From: Cymbomonas tetramitiformis
Lineage: Eukaryota > Chlorophyta > Pyramimonadophyceae > Pyramimonadales > Pyramimonadaceae
Length of the DNA stretch: 44,977 bases
Direction: 5' to 3'
Assembly (NCBI GenBank): GCA_001247695.2
Contig: LGRX02035462.1
Coordinates: forward strand, 44,219-89,195
Below are positions 31,469-43,200 of the stretch, one piece after another (position 1 is the stretch's first letter; every line of letters begins with the position of its first letter). The translations under genes were made by a program, and so were the position numbers. The notes below the pieces were generated by a model. It was not told where the DNA came from, did no database searches, and saw only the letters and a list, made by a program, of their open reading frames with translations.

Positions 31469-33240
31469 CCTCCCTTGGCCAAGGCTGGTGGCACCACAGA
31501 TGTGGGTGGCAGTGCAGTGGAAACCACCACGAGCGATGACCGTGGAGATCACTTGAAGGATCAGGCACTGGCAGTTGCGCCAGCCGTCGAACACTGGTGC
31601 CACCCGTCTGACCCAACAGCGGCTCCCGCCAACCCTATGACAGCAACCCTCGGAAGCACACCCCTACGGCAAGCTGTTTCGAGGTGGGCACCGAGGGCCT
31701 CCGTGGAGGTTATTTCCGCGGATGACAACCACAAGGCGGACGACGAGCGACCCAAAGAGGCTACTGTGCCGGATCCTCGTGCAGCGGCGGCGGAAAACTT
31801 TGCAGCTAAAGACAAATCTGGAGCTCCGACGGTCCCAGCTGGCGTCGCAGCCACTCCCACGCTTCCTAAGGACACTGCGGTAGTCGCAGGAAAAGATGCG
31901 CCGTGTACGGAAGCGGCGACACTCGCTGCTCGTTGTGCGTCAGCTGCCGGCAGCTTCGAAATTTGCATGGCACAAAAAGGAGACAGACGCTGCCAGGCTG
32001 ACGGCTGCACCGAAGCAGCTAGAGGCAGCACCAAGTATTGCCTTGCACACGTGGGAGGCAAGCGCTGCCAGGCAGATGGTTGTACCAAATCAGCTAGAGG
32101 CAGCACCGAGTATTGCGCTGCACACGGGGGAGGCAAGCGCTGCCAGGCTGACGGCTGCACCAAATCAGCCCAAGGCAGCACCGAGTATTGCGCTGCACAC
32201 GGGGGAGGCAGGCGCTGCCAGGCTGACGGCTGCACCAAAGCAGCCCAGGGCAGCACCGAGTATTGCGCTGCACACGGGGGAGGTAAGCGCTGCCAGGCTG
32301 ACGGCTGCACCAAAGCAGCTAGAGGCAGCACCGAGTATTGCATGGCACACGGGGGAGGCAGGCGCTGCCAGGCTGACGGCTGCACCAAATCAGCCCAAGG
32401 CAGCACCGAGTATTGCAAGGCACACGGGGGAGGCAAGCGCTGCCAGGCTGACGGCTGCACCAAATCAGCCGAAGGCAGCAGTGAGTATTGCTAGGCACAC
32501 AGGGGGAGGCAAGCGCTGCCGGGCTCACGGCTGCAGCAAAACGGTCCAAGGCTGCACTGAGTATTGCAAGGCACACGGGGGAGGCAAGCGCTGCCAGGCT
32601 GACGGCTGCAGCAAATCAGCTAGAGGCAGCACCGATTATTGCACTGCACACGGGGCAGGCAAGCGCTGCCAGGCTGACGGCTGTACCAAAATTACACCAC
32701 CGAGTATTGCACCACACATGGGGTAAGGTCTGCCAGGCTGACGGCTGCAGCAAAACGGTCCAAGGCAGCACGGAGTGTTGCAAGACACACGGGGGCGGCA
32801 AGCACTGCCAGGCTGACGGCTGCAACAAATCAGCCGAAGGCAGCATTGAGTATTGCAAGGCACACGGGGGAGGCAAGCGCTGCCAGGCTGACGGCTGCAC
32901 CAAAGCAGCCCGAGGCAGCACCGAGTATTGCAAGGGACACGGGGGAGGCAAGTGCTGCCAGGCTGATGGCTGCACCAACTCAGCCCAAGGTAGCACCGAG
33001 TATTGCATGGCACACGGGGGAGGCAAGCGCTGCCAGGCTGACGGCGCACCACATCAGCTAGAGACAGCACGTAGTATTACATAGCACACGGGGGAGGCAA
33101 GTGCTGCCAGGCTGACGGCTGCACCAACTCAGCCCAAGGCAGCACCGAGTATTGCGTGGCTCATGTTGGGAGGCAAGCGCTGCCAGGCTGACGGCTGCAC
33201 CACATCAGCTAGAGCCATCACCAAGTATTGTTACATAATG
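31469..33240 (+). CDS. WRKY19-type zinc-finger repeat protein, decayed 3' end
   Basis: An Ala/Pro-rich N-terminal part of about 165 residues (acceptor candidate TTCAG at 31468; first ATG at 31636) is followed by about 17 tandem units of 25 residues (75 bp) from about 31976. Each has C-x4-C-x10-C-x2-H spacing, for example GGKRCQADGCTKSARGSTEY followed by C.AHG. This matches the WRKY19-type Cys/His finger of plants and algae, whose function is not well defined. Seven units are in frame; then a TAG (32492) and an extra G near 32505 break the frame. Further frame changes come near 32690 and 33050, so the rest is a decayed or alternatively spliced tail. A possible AATAAA lies near 33340. Confidence 0.72.
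31976..33240 (+). repeat. 75-bp coding minisatellite, about 17 units
   Basis: DNA-level array of the zinc-finger unit. Neighbouring units are almost identical in the first half, pointing to recent unequal exchange; units after 32690 carry deletions and missense changes. Confidence 0.9.
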
Positions 33241-34116
33241 TGCTGGGCCAGTTGGATGGCTTCAGTAAATCAGCTAGAGAAAGTGCATGGCACATTCGGT
33301 GTGTTTAATGACGTCTATACCACAGTGTGCTGATCGCTGTAATAAAGCAGCTCACGACTTCGCCATACTTTAGTTAGTAGTACATTGGGGAGTTAGGCAC
33401 TGCTAGACTGATAGCCACACAAAGAATCTAGGCGGTCGACGGCGAACTCAAGGATACATACAAACCAATTAGATAAGATAATGAAGTAGACCAACTTCCC
33501 TACACAAAATTATAAAGTAATAGCATGATTAATGATTTCAACCCCTCAAATGACATTGTGTCCCTTAATTTAATATGGCAACCCAAAATTGAATCAATAT
33601 ATCATCGAGGACAACGCTGTACTTGGCGACGGAATTACGGATACCGGAGTTGGACGTTATTCAGCTTTATCGTTTATGCTGATATGTGAGTGCCACCCCA
33701 TATTGTACGGGGTGCAGGTAGTCTGCAGGGACAGTCATGTTATGATTGTGACATAGGTCACAATACATAATCCGTCAGGTTAGGTCAGCAACATGGATAT
33801 TGCTGCAAGGGGCCACAAAGATATGGGGTGTTTGCCCAGTGCCTTGACTCACAACCTTTCGATGGCCAATTATGGGTCTCGCGGAAACTTTGCAACGGCG
33901 TGTCGAGACACTGCGGACCAGATTCTTGATATCCTCTCGCTTTGATTCTCAAGTATCTTCCGACACGCTTGGTTCGGACCCCGTAAGCGATCGCGACTCT
34001 CTCGGGGGAAACTGCCTTTGTCACTCTACTGAACCGCCAATGAATAAGTGTCGAATAGTTTTAAACCAATAACCCGCCCGCGATAATAAATATGTATATC
34101 ATCATCCCCGGTTTTC
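33241..34116. other. 3' flank, no gene
   Basis: Begins with a remnant zinc-finger unit (33240-33295), then AT-rich sequence. A minus-strand ORF at 33785-34024 has no recognisable content. Confidence 0.4.
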
Positions 34117-34640
34117 ATGGTACCGAAGCTGAGCAACCCCAAAGAGCCTAATCGGCTCGTCAGCGATTACCGCAAGATCAACGAGATCACTGTCAAGAAC
34201 AAGTACCCGCTCCCTGACGTGCAGTGAGTGCCTTCTCGACGACGAACTACAAGACGCAACCGTCTTTTCCATCTCCAAGTGCGGGGATTTTAACAAGTTC
34301 CCATGAAGCAGCATGACATTGAGAAGACCACCATCATCTCCACCCACTTCGGAGCCTATGAATGGCTGGTCATGCCCACGGGTTTCAGTACTTCTCCTAG
34401 TGCGTGGCAGAGGATGGTGACCCAGTACCTCGGCCATCTACCTTTCTGCAGAGTTGTCGTGCATGATATCATGATTTTCTCGGACACTCCTGCTGTCCAT
34501 GTCAACCATATACGTCAAGTATTAGCCGCCCGAGTAGTGTTGCCAGCACAAAGTGTATCTTAAAAAGTCCAAGCTTAAGCTATGTATGCGCGCAGTACGC
34601 TTCTTGGGCCCGCTTGTGGTTGATCAGGACGGATGGTGAC
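34117..34640 (+). pseudogene. Decayed Ty3/gypsy reverse transcriptase
   Basis: Fragments in several frames match the RT palm in order: RLVSDYRKINEITVKNKYPL, then after a TGA and frame changes KTTIISTHFGAYEWLVMPTG, FSTSPSAWQRMV, and VVVHDIMIFSD in place of the catalytic YxDD box. Later KKSKLKLC and VRFLGPLVV follow. The DD pair is lost (HDI), so this is dead. It is GC-richer and more diverged than the gypsy element at 13263 and belongs to another lineage. Confidence 0.85.
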
Positions 34641-35925
34641 CACAGCGCACGCGCTCTGTATTGTACATTGAGTGTATATGCGCGCGCGCGCACATACAAC
34701 CAAGGTATCTACTTTGCTTACAAACCCAAAACATGACAGTCCTCGACAGTATTTGACAGTACTTATCCACGTCCACGTTATTCTTAATATCGACGAAATA
34801 TCCTCATTTTAAAAGGCTAAATGGTACGATGATAATCATTGTCGCGATTTCCGAATGACGTTGATCAGAAGATCGGTGTATGATCATTGGTCGAAAGTGT
34901 CGCATGACCCGAATGCCATGCGGGAGCATCGTGCGCCACCTCAATAACCATCCACGAGGCATGGTGCGACCAGTGGCATACACGTACATCCGCCAAGGTA
35001 CCGTGCTACATATAGCGGCATATCATGGTGGCAACACTGCGCTTACGCCAAACGAGGCCGCCGCTAGACTGGGGTCGAGCAATTACACCGCGCAGGAATA
35101 CCGTCGATATCGGAAACAGAATCCAATGCCGCAGGTTATGATCGAGCATGTTGGAATTCAAGCATATTATACGCATGTTTCGTGCACTTTATGACAGTCG
35201 ATCTCCGATACAATACATTCAACAACTCAGGATATACCCGTGTAAATAATCGAGAAATTTATTTCTAAATCATTTTGGAGGTACGGGGGGAAATTTTCTG
35301 CCTTGCAAAAATGGGCCCGAGGCTCGACGAGGAAACGAAAAAATGTCACTACGTACTCCTATCGGACACGTGATATTAGGAGGTGCACAGCGGTTAAGCC
35401 TGCCCCTTTCTACCTAACTACAGATGTCCCAGGCAGTTGTAACTTGCAAGAGTCGTGAGTCAATGAGCCCGAGGTACGACGAGGACATGTACATTGTTTG
35501 CGGGGTTTTTTCCTGGGGGATGATTTCTCAAGGCGGAGCCGGGGGGATGATTTCTCAAGGCGGAGCCGAGAGGAATCCGCGAGGTCGACTTTCCTACTGT
35601 CTGATTCGCCGCACTGTCACGGGGAAACCGCGACAGTCGTGTCAGATATGTGTTCAGGCGGAGCCGGAACACACATGTGTTTTTTATTGGCTGTGGAGAT
35701 CTGTGTGCATGCGGAGCATGAAACACAGATGCTCGGAGTTGAGGCAAAGCGGTGTGTCGCTTGGCCTAGTGTTTGAAGGTGAAGAGACTGTCGGAGCTTT
35801 TGAAATAAGCTGCGACAGTTCACTTCACTTCATTCAGCGAGAACTTCAGGCTCCGAATTTACCAATTCAAAAAGTTCATTTTTTCCAAAAAAGGTTCTCA
35901 TGGAATTTTATCTATTCAACGAACA
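34641..35925. other. Spacer with no assigned gene
   Basis: Holds a CG/CA alternating run at 34678-34694, an unassigned plus-strand ORF at 34880-35194 (104 codons, no domain seen) and a 26-27 bp tandem duplication at 35515-35567 (GATGATTTCTCAAGGCGGAG). Confidence 0.4.
35515..35567. repeat. 26/27-bp tandem duplication
   Basis: Two copies of GGGGGATGATTTCTCAAGGC followed by GGAGCC. GGCGGAGCCG words recur at about 35657. Confidence 0.85.
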
Positions 35926-36526
35926 ATGGCAGCAGCAGCAGAAGCAGCAGGTGCGAGATCGGAGGAGGCGATGAAGACGGCGTATTCAGACCTGCGGACG
36001 GTGGCCGGCGGATGATGTCGATGAGCTATGGAGCGGGAAAATGCGAGGGGGCAGCGTCAGCAGTGGATCGGTGTGTGCGCTGTTTTACAGAGGTGAAGTT
36101 GCAGAGCGCGTTGGAGATGCTGAACCTCGGTCTGTCGCACGGCGTGTTTACGTCGGCGGAGCGGAATAACGAGCAAGGTGTGGTGACTGCGGCCGCGATT
36201 CTGAAACTTCCAGGGAGAGGCGGACTGAGTTTCGTTGCAGCGTTTTTTTAGGCAGTGGGGCAGTGCGTGGAAGTGATGGTCGGTGAAGTGGGATGGGGTT
36301 AAAATCCCCGAGGTGCCGCAGCAGTCGGCGTCAGCGAACCGCGCCAGCGACAAACGGGCGCGGGAGGAAAGCGACGAGAACGAAGAAGAGGAGCAGGCCG
36401 ATCCGGGATTATTTGAGGATGCGGGGGAGGTTGCTACTACTGGTCCAAAACCGGCGAGCAAAAATGTTAAGGGGGCGCAGGTGTCTCATCGGATGAACTC
36501 GCGCAAACAAACTATTGGGAATAAAT
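35926..36526 (+). CDS. Putative small gene, tentative exons
   Basis: The ATG at 35926 opens MAAAAEAAGARSEEAMKTAY followed by SDLRT, ending at a donor ACG|GTGGCC (36000). A second exon 36093-36177 reads VKLQSALEMLNLGLSHGVFT and ends AAG|GTGTGG. A third reading (about 36290-36526) is acidic, then basic: KRAREESDENEEEEQADPGL, then a C-terminal SRKQTIGNK before TGA/TAA. Intron-exon phases between the second and third exons do not fit perfectly, so the model is provisional. No known domain is visible; the charged tail suggests a nuclear protein, as a guess. Confidence 0.35.
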
Positions 36527-36654
36527 GAACCTCGATCATCATCTAAAAACCTTCTTTTGACACCATTTTCGTCGTCTAAAAACTATTGTCACGTCATCTG
36601 AAATGCGCCACGTAAGCGACACGTAAGTCGTCCCGCAAGTTTTATTACCGAATG

Positions 36655-38135
36655 TTACTCATTTTTTAAAAATTTGTGCATGATGCTTTCGTACTCGGCG
36701 TACAAAGTCTGATGCTGAAGGGGCGACCCATTAGCCAGACTCTGATACTCCTGTCGGTTGAGGTGCCACAATGCAATCCGATGATGTCCCAGTCTGCGAT
36801 CTGGGGCCTCTGATTTGCGGCGACTGATGCGACTCTGGAGTTCGCGAGCTCTCTGAACCTGCCGCTGGGCAGCCCTGGTGGTGGCATGGCATCTATTGCT
36901 GCGGGTCTGCATCTTGGCCACCACCTATTGTGCTGCTTCTGGGGACCTTCGCATAGCAGATCGCGACCGTCTGAGTGCCACTTCTATAGGTAGAGTGGAC
37001 GTATCTCTCCTCCAGTGCCAGGAATCCAGACGCTGCTTCTGGTCAACCAGGTTATCCTCGTACAGGGGCTGCTGGAGGGAGATGGGTGCAGGGTAAACCC
37101 ATGGACTAAGAGTTGGGCCAGATGAATTGATCTTGCGTGGGGATCTCACACCTCGGCGACCTGCCAGTCTTATCCGGGCGCGGGGATCATTCCAGGTGGA
37201 GGGAGTATCAATGCGTCCCTCTTCCTCATCATGGAGGGGATGAATCGCCAAGTCTTCTGAGGAAGGGTGCCCTGTACGCCGGGTTCTTCCTTTCCTGAAG
37301 GCAAGGTGGTGAGGATGTGGCCTGCTCCCCAAGGGGCCTCTATACACTCAAGGGGGTGCCTCTGAGTCCTGTGATTCCTCGGCGTGAGTAGGGAGGCAAT
37401 ATTAATGGGAGTTATCCAGGGACAGGGTGCACTCCTGACAGTAGGGGTCCTCTTCAGCAATAGTGCTGAGGGATGGTGACCTCTTACCCATCAGGGAAAG
37501 GGTCTTCTGACGCACAACGACCAGTCACTGCTGAGTGTTTGCTTGGTGCTGCGGAGGTGAGTCAGAGTAGCCTCATTATCCGGAACTAACTCCAGATCAG
37601 ATAGGGCAACCAGGGTATGAAATCCCTCCACGTCACACTCTGCCAAAGTCAACATTTTCTCTGCAAACTCCTCTCAGGCACCCCCCGCGATCTCCCGAAG
37701 TCCCGATCATCCTCCTGCTCAATAGCCCAATCCTCCTGCTCAATGGCTCCTGGGAGGTGCATTCGCCTTCCACTCCCAGAGCTTCACCTCATCAGTGCAG
37801 GTACGCACTATGTGATCCGCTGAACCGCACGCAAAGCAGCGGCGGACTCTCACTGTGCTGGTTGGAGGGTGAAGTCCTGGTGGAGGGGGAAGGGTGACTG
37901 CTGCTGAGATGGCTGGGGTCGATGGAGAGTTCTCTAGCATGGGCATGGCAGGACGCGTTCTACCGTGGGAAGTACATCGAAAGAAGGAGGTGCGATATGT
38001 GCTGGGGGCGAAGTGTACCGCACGCGAGGATGGAGGGGCAGGTCTCGATGATGCTGCTTCAGCTTCCAGGTCAGCTTCCACCTCCTCAGCAATCTCGCGA
38101 ATCTTCAGCAGGGCGTCGCGAGTCCCACCAAACGC
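36655..38135 (-). pseudogene. Decayed retroelement gag with CCHC knuckle
   Basis: Minus strand. The 5' part (about 38135-37740) reads RDALLKIREIAEEVEADLEA, Pro-rich sequence, and a knuckle CFACGSADHIVRTC (CX2CX4HX4C), then stops. Coding-like sequence continues in other frames down to 36655 (for example DWAIEQEDDRDFGR, PWITPINIASLL, and a basic helical region ending HKFLKNE). At least three frame changes are needed, so it is a relic. No RT or integrase accompanies it. Confidence 0.65.
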
Positions 38136-38818
38136 ATTTGGGGAGTTTGGGAGTTTTGGGAGTTGGGGAGTTTTACAATGGGAGGCCCTGAAAAAATTGA
38201 AAATTTTACCGAATCTAGGGTTTAAGATTTTCCCGAGTTAAATGTAATTTTATATAATTTTCCGGCTGTTTTAGGGTTTAAAAAATATTCCTAGATTTTA
38301 CCAAAAAATCATCTTTTTCAGCCTGAATTAAGGAAGGTTTTTGGGGAATTTTGTACTAGGAAAACATAAATTTTCAATTGAACTTGTACAATATTTGCCG
38401 CATTTTTAAGCTTCAAAACATTTTCCGAAAATCGGTAGCAAAATGATACTTTTTACGTCTGATTTCATGAAATATATTTTTGGGGGTTCGTCGATGAACC
38501 CCTATTTTTTCTTGTTTTATATGAATTTCAGGCCTTTTTGGGGTTTTTCAAAAATTTGGAATTTTTTGAAAAAAAAACCCTATTTTTTTTTGCACTTTCA
38601 GGAATATTTTTGGTTGGCTTTGTCCCTATTTTTTTGGGTTTGCCCCGTTTTTTTTTTCTTATTCCAGGCATAAAACAGCCGACAACCGCTAGCTCACCAA
38701 CTCGAGTTTACGACGCGCGCCCGGACTTCTCTTAAATACAGAACAAACGCGGACTGAAAACATTAAACGCGCAAACACTTAAACACCTAGTCCGAACAAT
38801 TAAAAGTCTCACGAAAAC
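38136..38818. other. AT/T-rich region, upstream of the 113-residue ORF
   Basis: Begins with a short GGGAGTTTTGGGAGTTGGG repeat (38146-38172). It is then strongly T-rich with poly-T runs (38569-38660) and no ORF of interest. The last 100 bp are more balanced and could hold the promoter and leader of the following ORF. Confidence 0.4.
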
Positions 38819-39160
38819 ATGCCTTCCGTTTACAAGTTTGTTGATTATAATGTTGCCGGAGCTCGTGACCGGGAGATGATTGCAACCCACCGCATTCAAC
38901 ACTTGCGCTGCAATGATTGTCAGCTTGAGCAGTGGCGCCTTTCGACTCATTATAACGTGCGCAACTTTGGAAGAACAACAGACGCCGGGTTCGCCAGTTG
39001 GCGCTTCGTTCGTCGCACCCGGTCTCATTTAGTTTTTAAATTGATGGAGCGCGATGGAGACTACCCCGACCGTGCTGGTAACGAGTGGATTACACCGCGG
39101 ACCATGATTATCCCTGCAGACATTCCTGGCGGGACTCCAGGCTCTCATCTTGTCATCTAA
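38819..39160 (+). CDS. Hypothetical protein, 113 residues
   Basis: ATG-started, single-exon ORF ending in TAA. It is basic and Trp/Arg-rich (YKFVDYNVAGARDREMIATH, HLRCNDCQLEQWRL, WRFVRRTRSHLVFKLMERDG) and has a CNDC pair. I do not recognise a family. The even codon composition and ATG context, against very AT-rich flanks, support it being real or recently so. A 262-bp TIR element begins 13 bp after the stop. Confidence 0.5.
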   Translation: MPSVYKFVDYNVAGARDREMIATHRIQHLRCNDCQLEQWRLSTHYNVRNFGRTTDAGFASWRFVRRTRSHLVFKLMERDGDYPDRAGNEWITPRTMIIPADIPGGTPGSHLVI

Positions 39161-39173
39161 CGCTTTTATATTT

Positions 39174-39435
39174 CAAGGTATGGCTTACGCGAGGTCCATT
39201 TGAGACAAAAGTGTAAATTTCTAGGATCGTGAGATATAGGCAGTTTAAGTTTGCGCTTAAGTATGGTTAAGTATGGGAGATAAACGAGGGATATTGACCA
39301 TAACTTTCCGATGCCTAGACCAATTTGGTTCCTAAAGCACGCAAAATGTTTGGTATCCTTTGGACATCCTATTTTTCGAATAAAAGTTTTTCTCACACTT
39401 TTGTCTCAAATGGACCTCGCGTAAGCCATATCTTG
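39174..39435. mobile_element. 262-bp TIR element, copy 2
   Basis: Starts CAAGGTATGGCTTACGCGAG and ends with its near-perfect reverse complement (GCCATATCTTG). It is flanked by ATTT (39170-39173 and 39436-39439). It has exactly the same length as copy 1 at 14936 and the same core (TTTAAGTTTGCGCTTAAGTA at offset 70, then GGTTAAGTATGGG and GACCATAACTTT). The outer 25 bp are similar; the inner parts of the arms are different sequences but still pair with each other. Non-coding. Confidence 0.92.
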
Positions 39436-39439
39436 ATTT

Positions 39440-40250
39440 GCTTGAATGTCCCCGCCTCTGGACTCAGCCGACCTGTAACTGTTGTAGGCCGTTCAGTAAC
39501 TCTGAACGTTTTGAGCATCTCTGTACCGCATGCAGTTGTGAGAGGTAGGTGACCTTTATAGTTTGTTCAGGCTGGTACAAACATCAGATCGACTGTCAAA
39601 CGATTGATCGATTGTCGTTATAGCTATATTTTCCCTGGCTCAATTTGTTGTCAGTTCTGCGCACCACGATTTCAGGACTTCTGTACCGGATGCACTTGTG
39701 AGTTGTAGGTCAACTTTACATTCAGCCACTAGTCTTTTGTATATTAAAAGTTGTCGTCATTGAGGACAGATATATTTCATGTGCTTATTTTCTTGCCGTA
39801 GAAAAGTGTGTAAGTGTTTATTCTTGAAGTTTTAGGGACGAGTGTGTGCACATCTCGAAGCTTGCCGTCATCGATGAAACAAACCTTTATAACACGCTAA
39901 TTCAACTTGATAAATGTGCTAAAGCAAATATTTCCGTCATCGATTATAGATAAACTTTTCGGTCTTAGCTTCACATAAAATATAAAGCTTCAAATCAATA
40001 TTCAAAGCAAACTTACCGGTGCGCATGTGTCGCCTCTAGAGTTTAACACGACTTCACCTTTTCTTGTGCCCTTCGCCCCATCGCCTACTCGTCTTCGTGC
40101 ATTGACCAACTACGTTCTCCATTGGTTTTTCACGTGCTTTCGCGGACCACTACTAACCACAAGTCCGGGTGGCCAGTCCCCCAGTTCGGTTCAAAACATA
40201 CTTCTTTCCCCGCCAAGATCCCTAACTAACTTTCACTAACTTTCGATGTT
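39440..40250. other. Spacer with an imperfect direct repeat, no gene
   Basis: About 50-bp imperfect direct repeats lie at 39508-39557 and 39672-39722 (shared words CTCTGTACCGCATGCAGTTG and TTCTGTACCGGATGCACTTG). 39780-40020 is AT-rich with TTCATCGA/CGTCATCGAT words. This is the 3' flank of the minus-strand methyltransferase gene. Confidence 0.4.
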
Positions 40251-43200
40251 CTACTTCACGTTTGTCACTTTCATCTTCGGGTACGCCTCATCCAATCCAA
40301 GATCCCCCACATGGCGCTGCGCGCAGCAGTACACCGCGTGAGATAAATAGTGCACCGCGCTCATGAAGTTTGCACGCTTCAACTCCACGCCGATGAAAAC
40401 GCGTCCCATGCGAAGCGCTCCAATCCCAGTGGTTCCTGCGACACACCTAATATCTTTCAATACCCCGGCGTGTCCCTCGCGGCAAAGCCAATGCATCCAC
40501 AATGACACGCACCACTTCCCATGAACGGATCCAACACCACCATGTCGAGGTCGGTTGTGTACCGCTCCACCAACGGCTCCATGAGCTCCACCTTCTTCTG
40601 TCCCACCACCAAGGTCTTGCCATGCTCTTCGCAGGGCTTGCCGCCCTTCAAGCACCCCACTACGGCGCAATCGTGCTTGAAGGTATCCTGCATTTGAATG
40701 GCTCGGAAAGGTCGTGCCTGGCAGTCTACTTCGTGCTCAACGATTTCCTTCCTCTGCTCCTCATCCATTTCCCTCAGGCTGACTTCCCAGCTCGCAGCCA
40801 GGTGGCTTTCCAAGGCCTTCTCAAAAGCCTTCACCTCTTGGTAACTTAGGGCACGCAAAATGTTTCCAGTCCAACAATTCACCGGGTAATAATCAAATGA
40901 AATGTCCTTACATTGCTGCCCCCTGGTTTGGATGCTGGTCTTGAAGTCCAACTTCGGAGCCTCCAGCTTCCGTGCAAAAGTCGTGTACTGGTGTCCCAAG
41001 GACTTTGGCGTGTTCGTGAAAGTCCCGTTGTTGCGGTTCCCCTCCGTCACGATGTACCCCGGCATTGTCTTGTACACCTGTGATCCTTCCCCCCTTTTCC
41101 CTCCCTTTCAAAAACGTAACAAAAAAGCAAAAATAAAAGGGTGCCTTCAAAGCAACAAGTGTTACATTGATCCTACCGGGTGCTTCAACGCCTTCCAGCC
41201 CGCCTCCAAAGCTCGAAGGGCTTCACTGTCGCCTAAGGCACACACAATGGTGTCTCCGTCGTTTTTCCCCAGATCGGCGTATTTATGTTCCTCAGACATG
41301 CCATCGTTGTTCGCGCACAGCTCGTCCAACTTGACTGCGAACGCATCCCAATCCACCTTCGTGTTGTACCCGGTCTTGCTCTCTTGGCCCCACGGAACAT
41401 CCGTGATGTCCGCCGCCACACAAAACTTATCTTCCGCCGCATTGTGCGTGATGACGTCCATGGCCCCGAGAGCTTCGCCCAAGTATAGCTGCAACAGCGG
41501 GATGCCTTGGGGGTTCATGGCAACCGATGTCAACAACAACAACTTGTCAGAATCGTCGTGTCCGTGTTGATGGATTAACTCCAAGATGTACTCCACCTTC
41601 TCATCCGTCAACTTCGTGCCCTTCGTCTTCTTCGTGTTCTTCACCGGTACCACCTTCGGCACCTCCACGGACACCACGGTGTGCACATGATGCCGTACAC
41701 CAGGCTTCAACGCCTCCTCAATCATCTTCAAGAACTGCCCAATTTCAATGCTCTCCTTCACCGGTGCCTTCTGCTGCGTTCCATTTCGGAGCGTCCCGCC
41801 TGTCATCTTCCATTGTCGCAACCCTTCGTAGTCCGGGTTCCCTCGCGACACCCCGACCCAACACCCAAGGCTTCATCCATTCCGCACAGGGGGGCGGGCC
41901 GTCTTCCATGCCATGCACATCCTTCTGTTTCTGTTCATCCAACTCACGCCGCTCCTTGTCGCAAATTCAAGCCGCGTAAGCGGCATCCTCCTCCTCAAAG
42001 GCCTGCAACTCTTGACGCAGCTTCCCCATGTCAGCCCTCTTCTTACCTAGAGCCTGTTTCTGCTTCTTTCCTCTTGGGATATGTTGCCCCGCGTCCTCCT
42101 CCGCAAACCAATCCGCCACTTCCTTTCTCTTCCGCTTCCGATCTTCACGTGTTTCACGATCCTCCTCCGACTCCTTTTCAAAGTCAAACTTTGCTTCCTC
42201 CTCCTCATCTTCCTCCTCATCCTCTTCGTTCTCCTCCTCATCCTTCTCCTCACCATCTTCCTCACCATCCGGTTCCTCACCATTTTACTTACCCTCCTCT
42301 ACCTCCTCACCCCCATCCTCTTCCTCGTCAACATCATCCCCACTCGACTCATCTTCCTGCTTCTCTTCCTCTTCCTCGTCAACATCCCCACCCGTCTCAC
42401 CAGCAGCAACTTCCGCAAGGATCCTGACGCCACTCTCCTGAGCCTCCGCAGCAGTCTCCTCCCACTCAACCAGCTCGTTGTGCTTCTTCAGCAAGTCCTG
42501 CACGACTTTCGGCTCGACATCCCGGTTCAGGCGAGCGAAGTTACTTGTCTTGGAGCAAGTCTCGTTGGCGTCGAAGAAAGTACCATCGTGCCTATAAACA
42601 AAAGTTTAACACCCATCACCTTTCCACATGAAAAAATAGTTCAAGGTTTTAACCAAACCGTGGTAGGTGGACTTACTTTCCGGCGCTCAAGTCCTCTAAG
42701 AACTTGGACGCCTCGTCCGATTTTTTCGCCTTCCCCTTGCCGCTTTGAAGCTCTAGCTGTGTGCGGACTTCTTGACGAAGCAGCACAAACGAGCACAAGT
42801 CCGTGAACGCGCGTGTGGTTCCGATGAAGCCCAGAGTCGCGCATTGCTTCTTCTTCTTGAGGTGGAGCTCGCCACTCTCGTCCTTCACGGAGAACTTGAC
42901 GTTCTCGTTCACCTTGAGGAACACCTGAGCCATGTGTTTGTCTTTAGGCAGGATGGTTTAATATAACATAATAAAATAAAGTCCGGCATCGGCCGTACCT
43001 GATATCTCTGTGTCGGATTAAGACGCTGGAACTCCTTGTTGTCGTACAAGGAGTTGAAGCCGTAGGGGGAATCCTTCCCCAAAGCTTCGCAGTTCTCGCG
43101 AAGCAAGGCCTCCAGCCGCTCGTCGGGCCCGATCACCTTGTCGTGGATGTGGGCCATCCTCTTGAAGAACATCAACGAATATAAAGAAGGGTCGATGTGA

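Noticed and set aside
31561..32463. 300-codon minus-strand ORF opposite the zinc-finger array
   Set aside because: A shadow of the 75-bp coding repeat; the plus strand has the conserved Cys/His spacing.
42047..42806. Leu- and Ser-rich ORFs on the plus strand
   Set aside because: Antisense of the acidic Glu-rich stretch of the methyltransferase gene.
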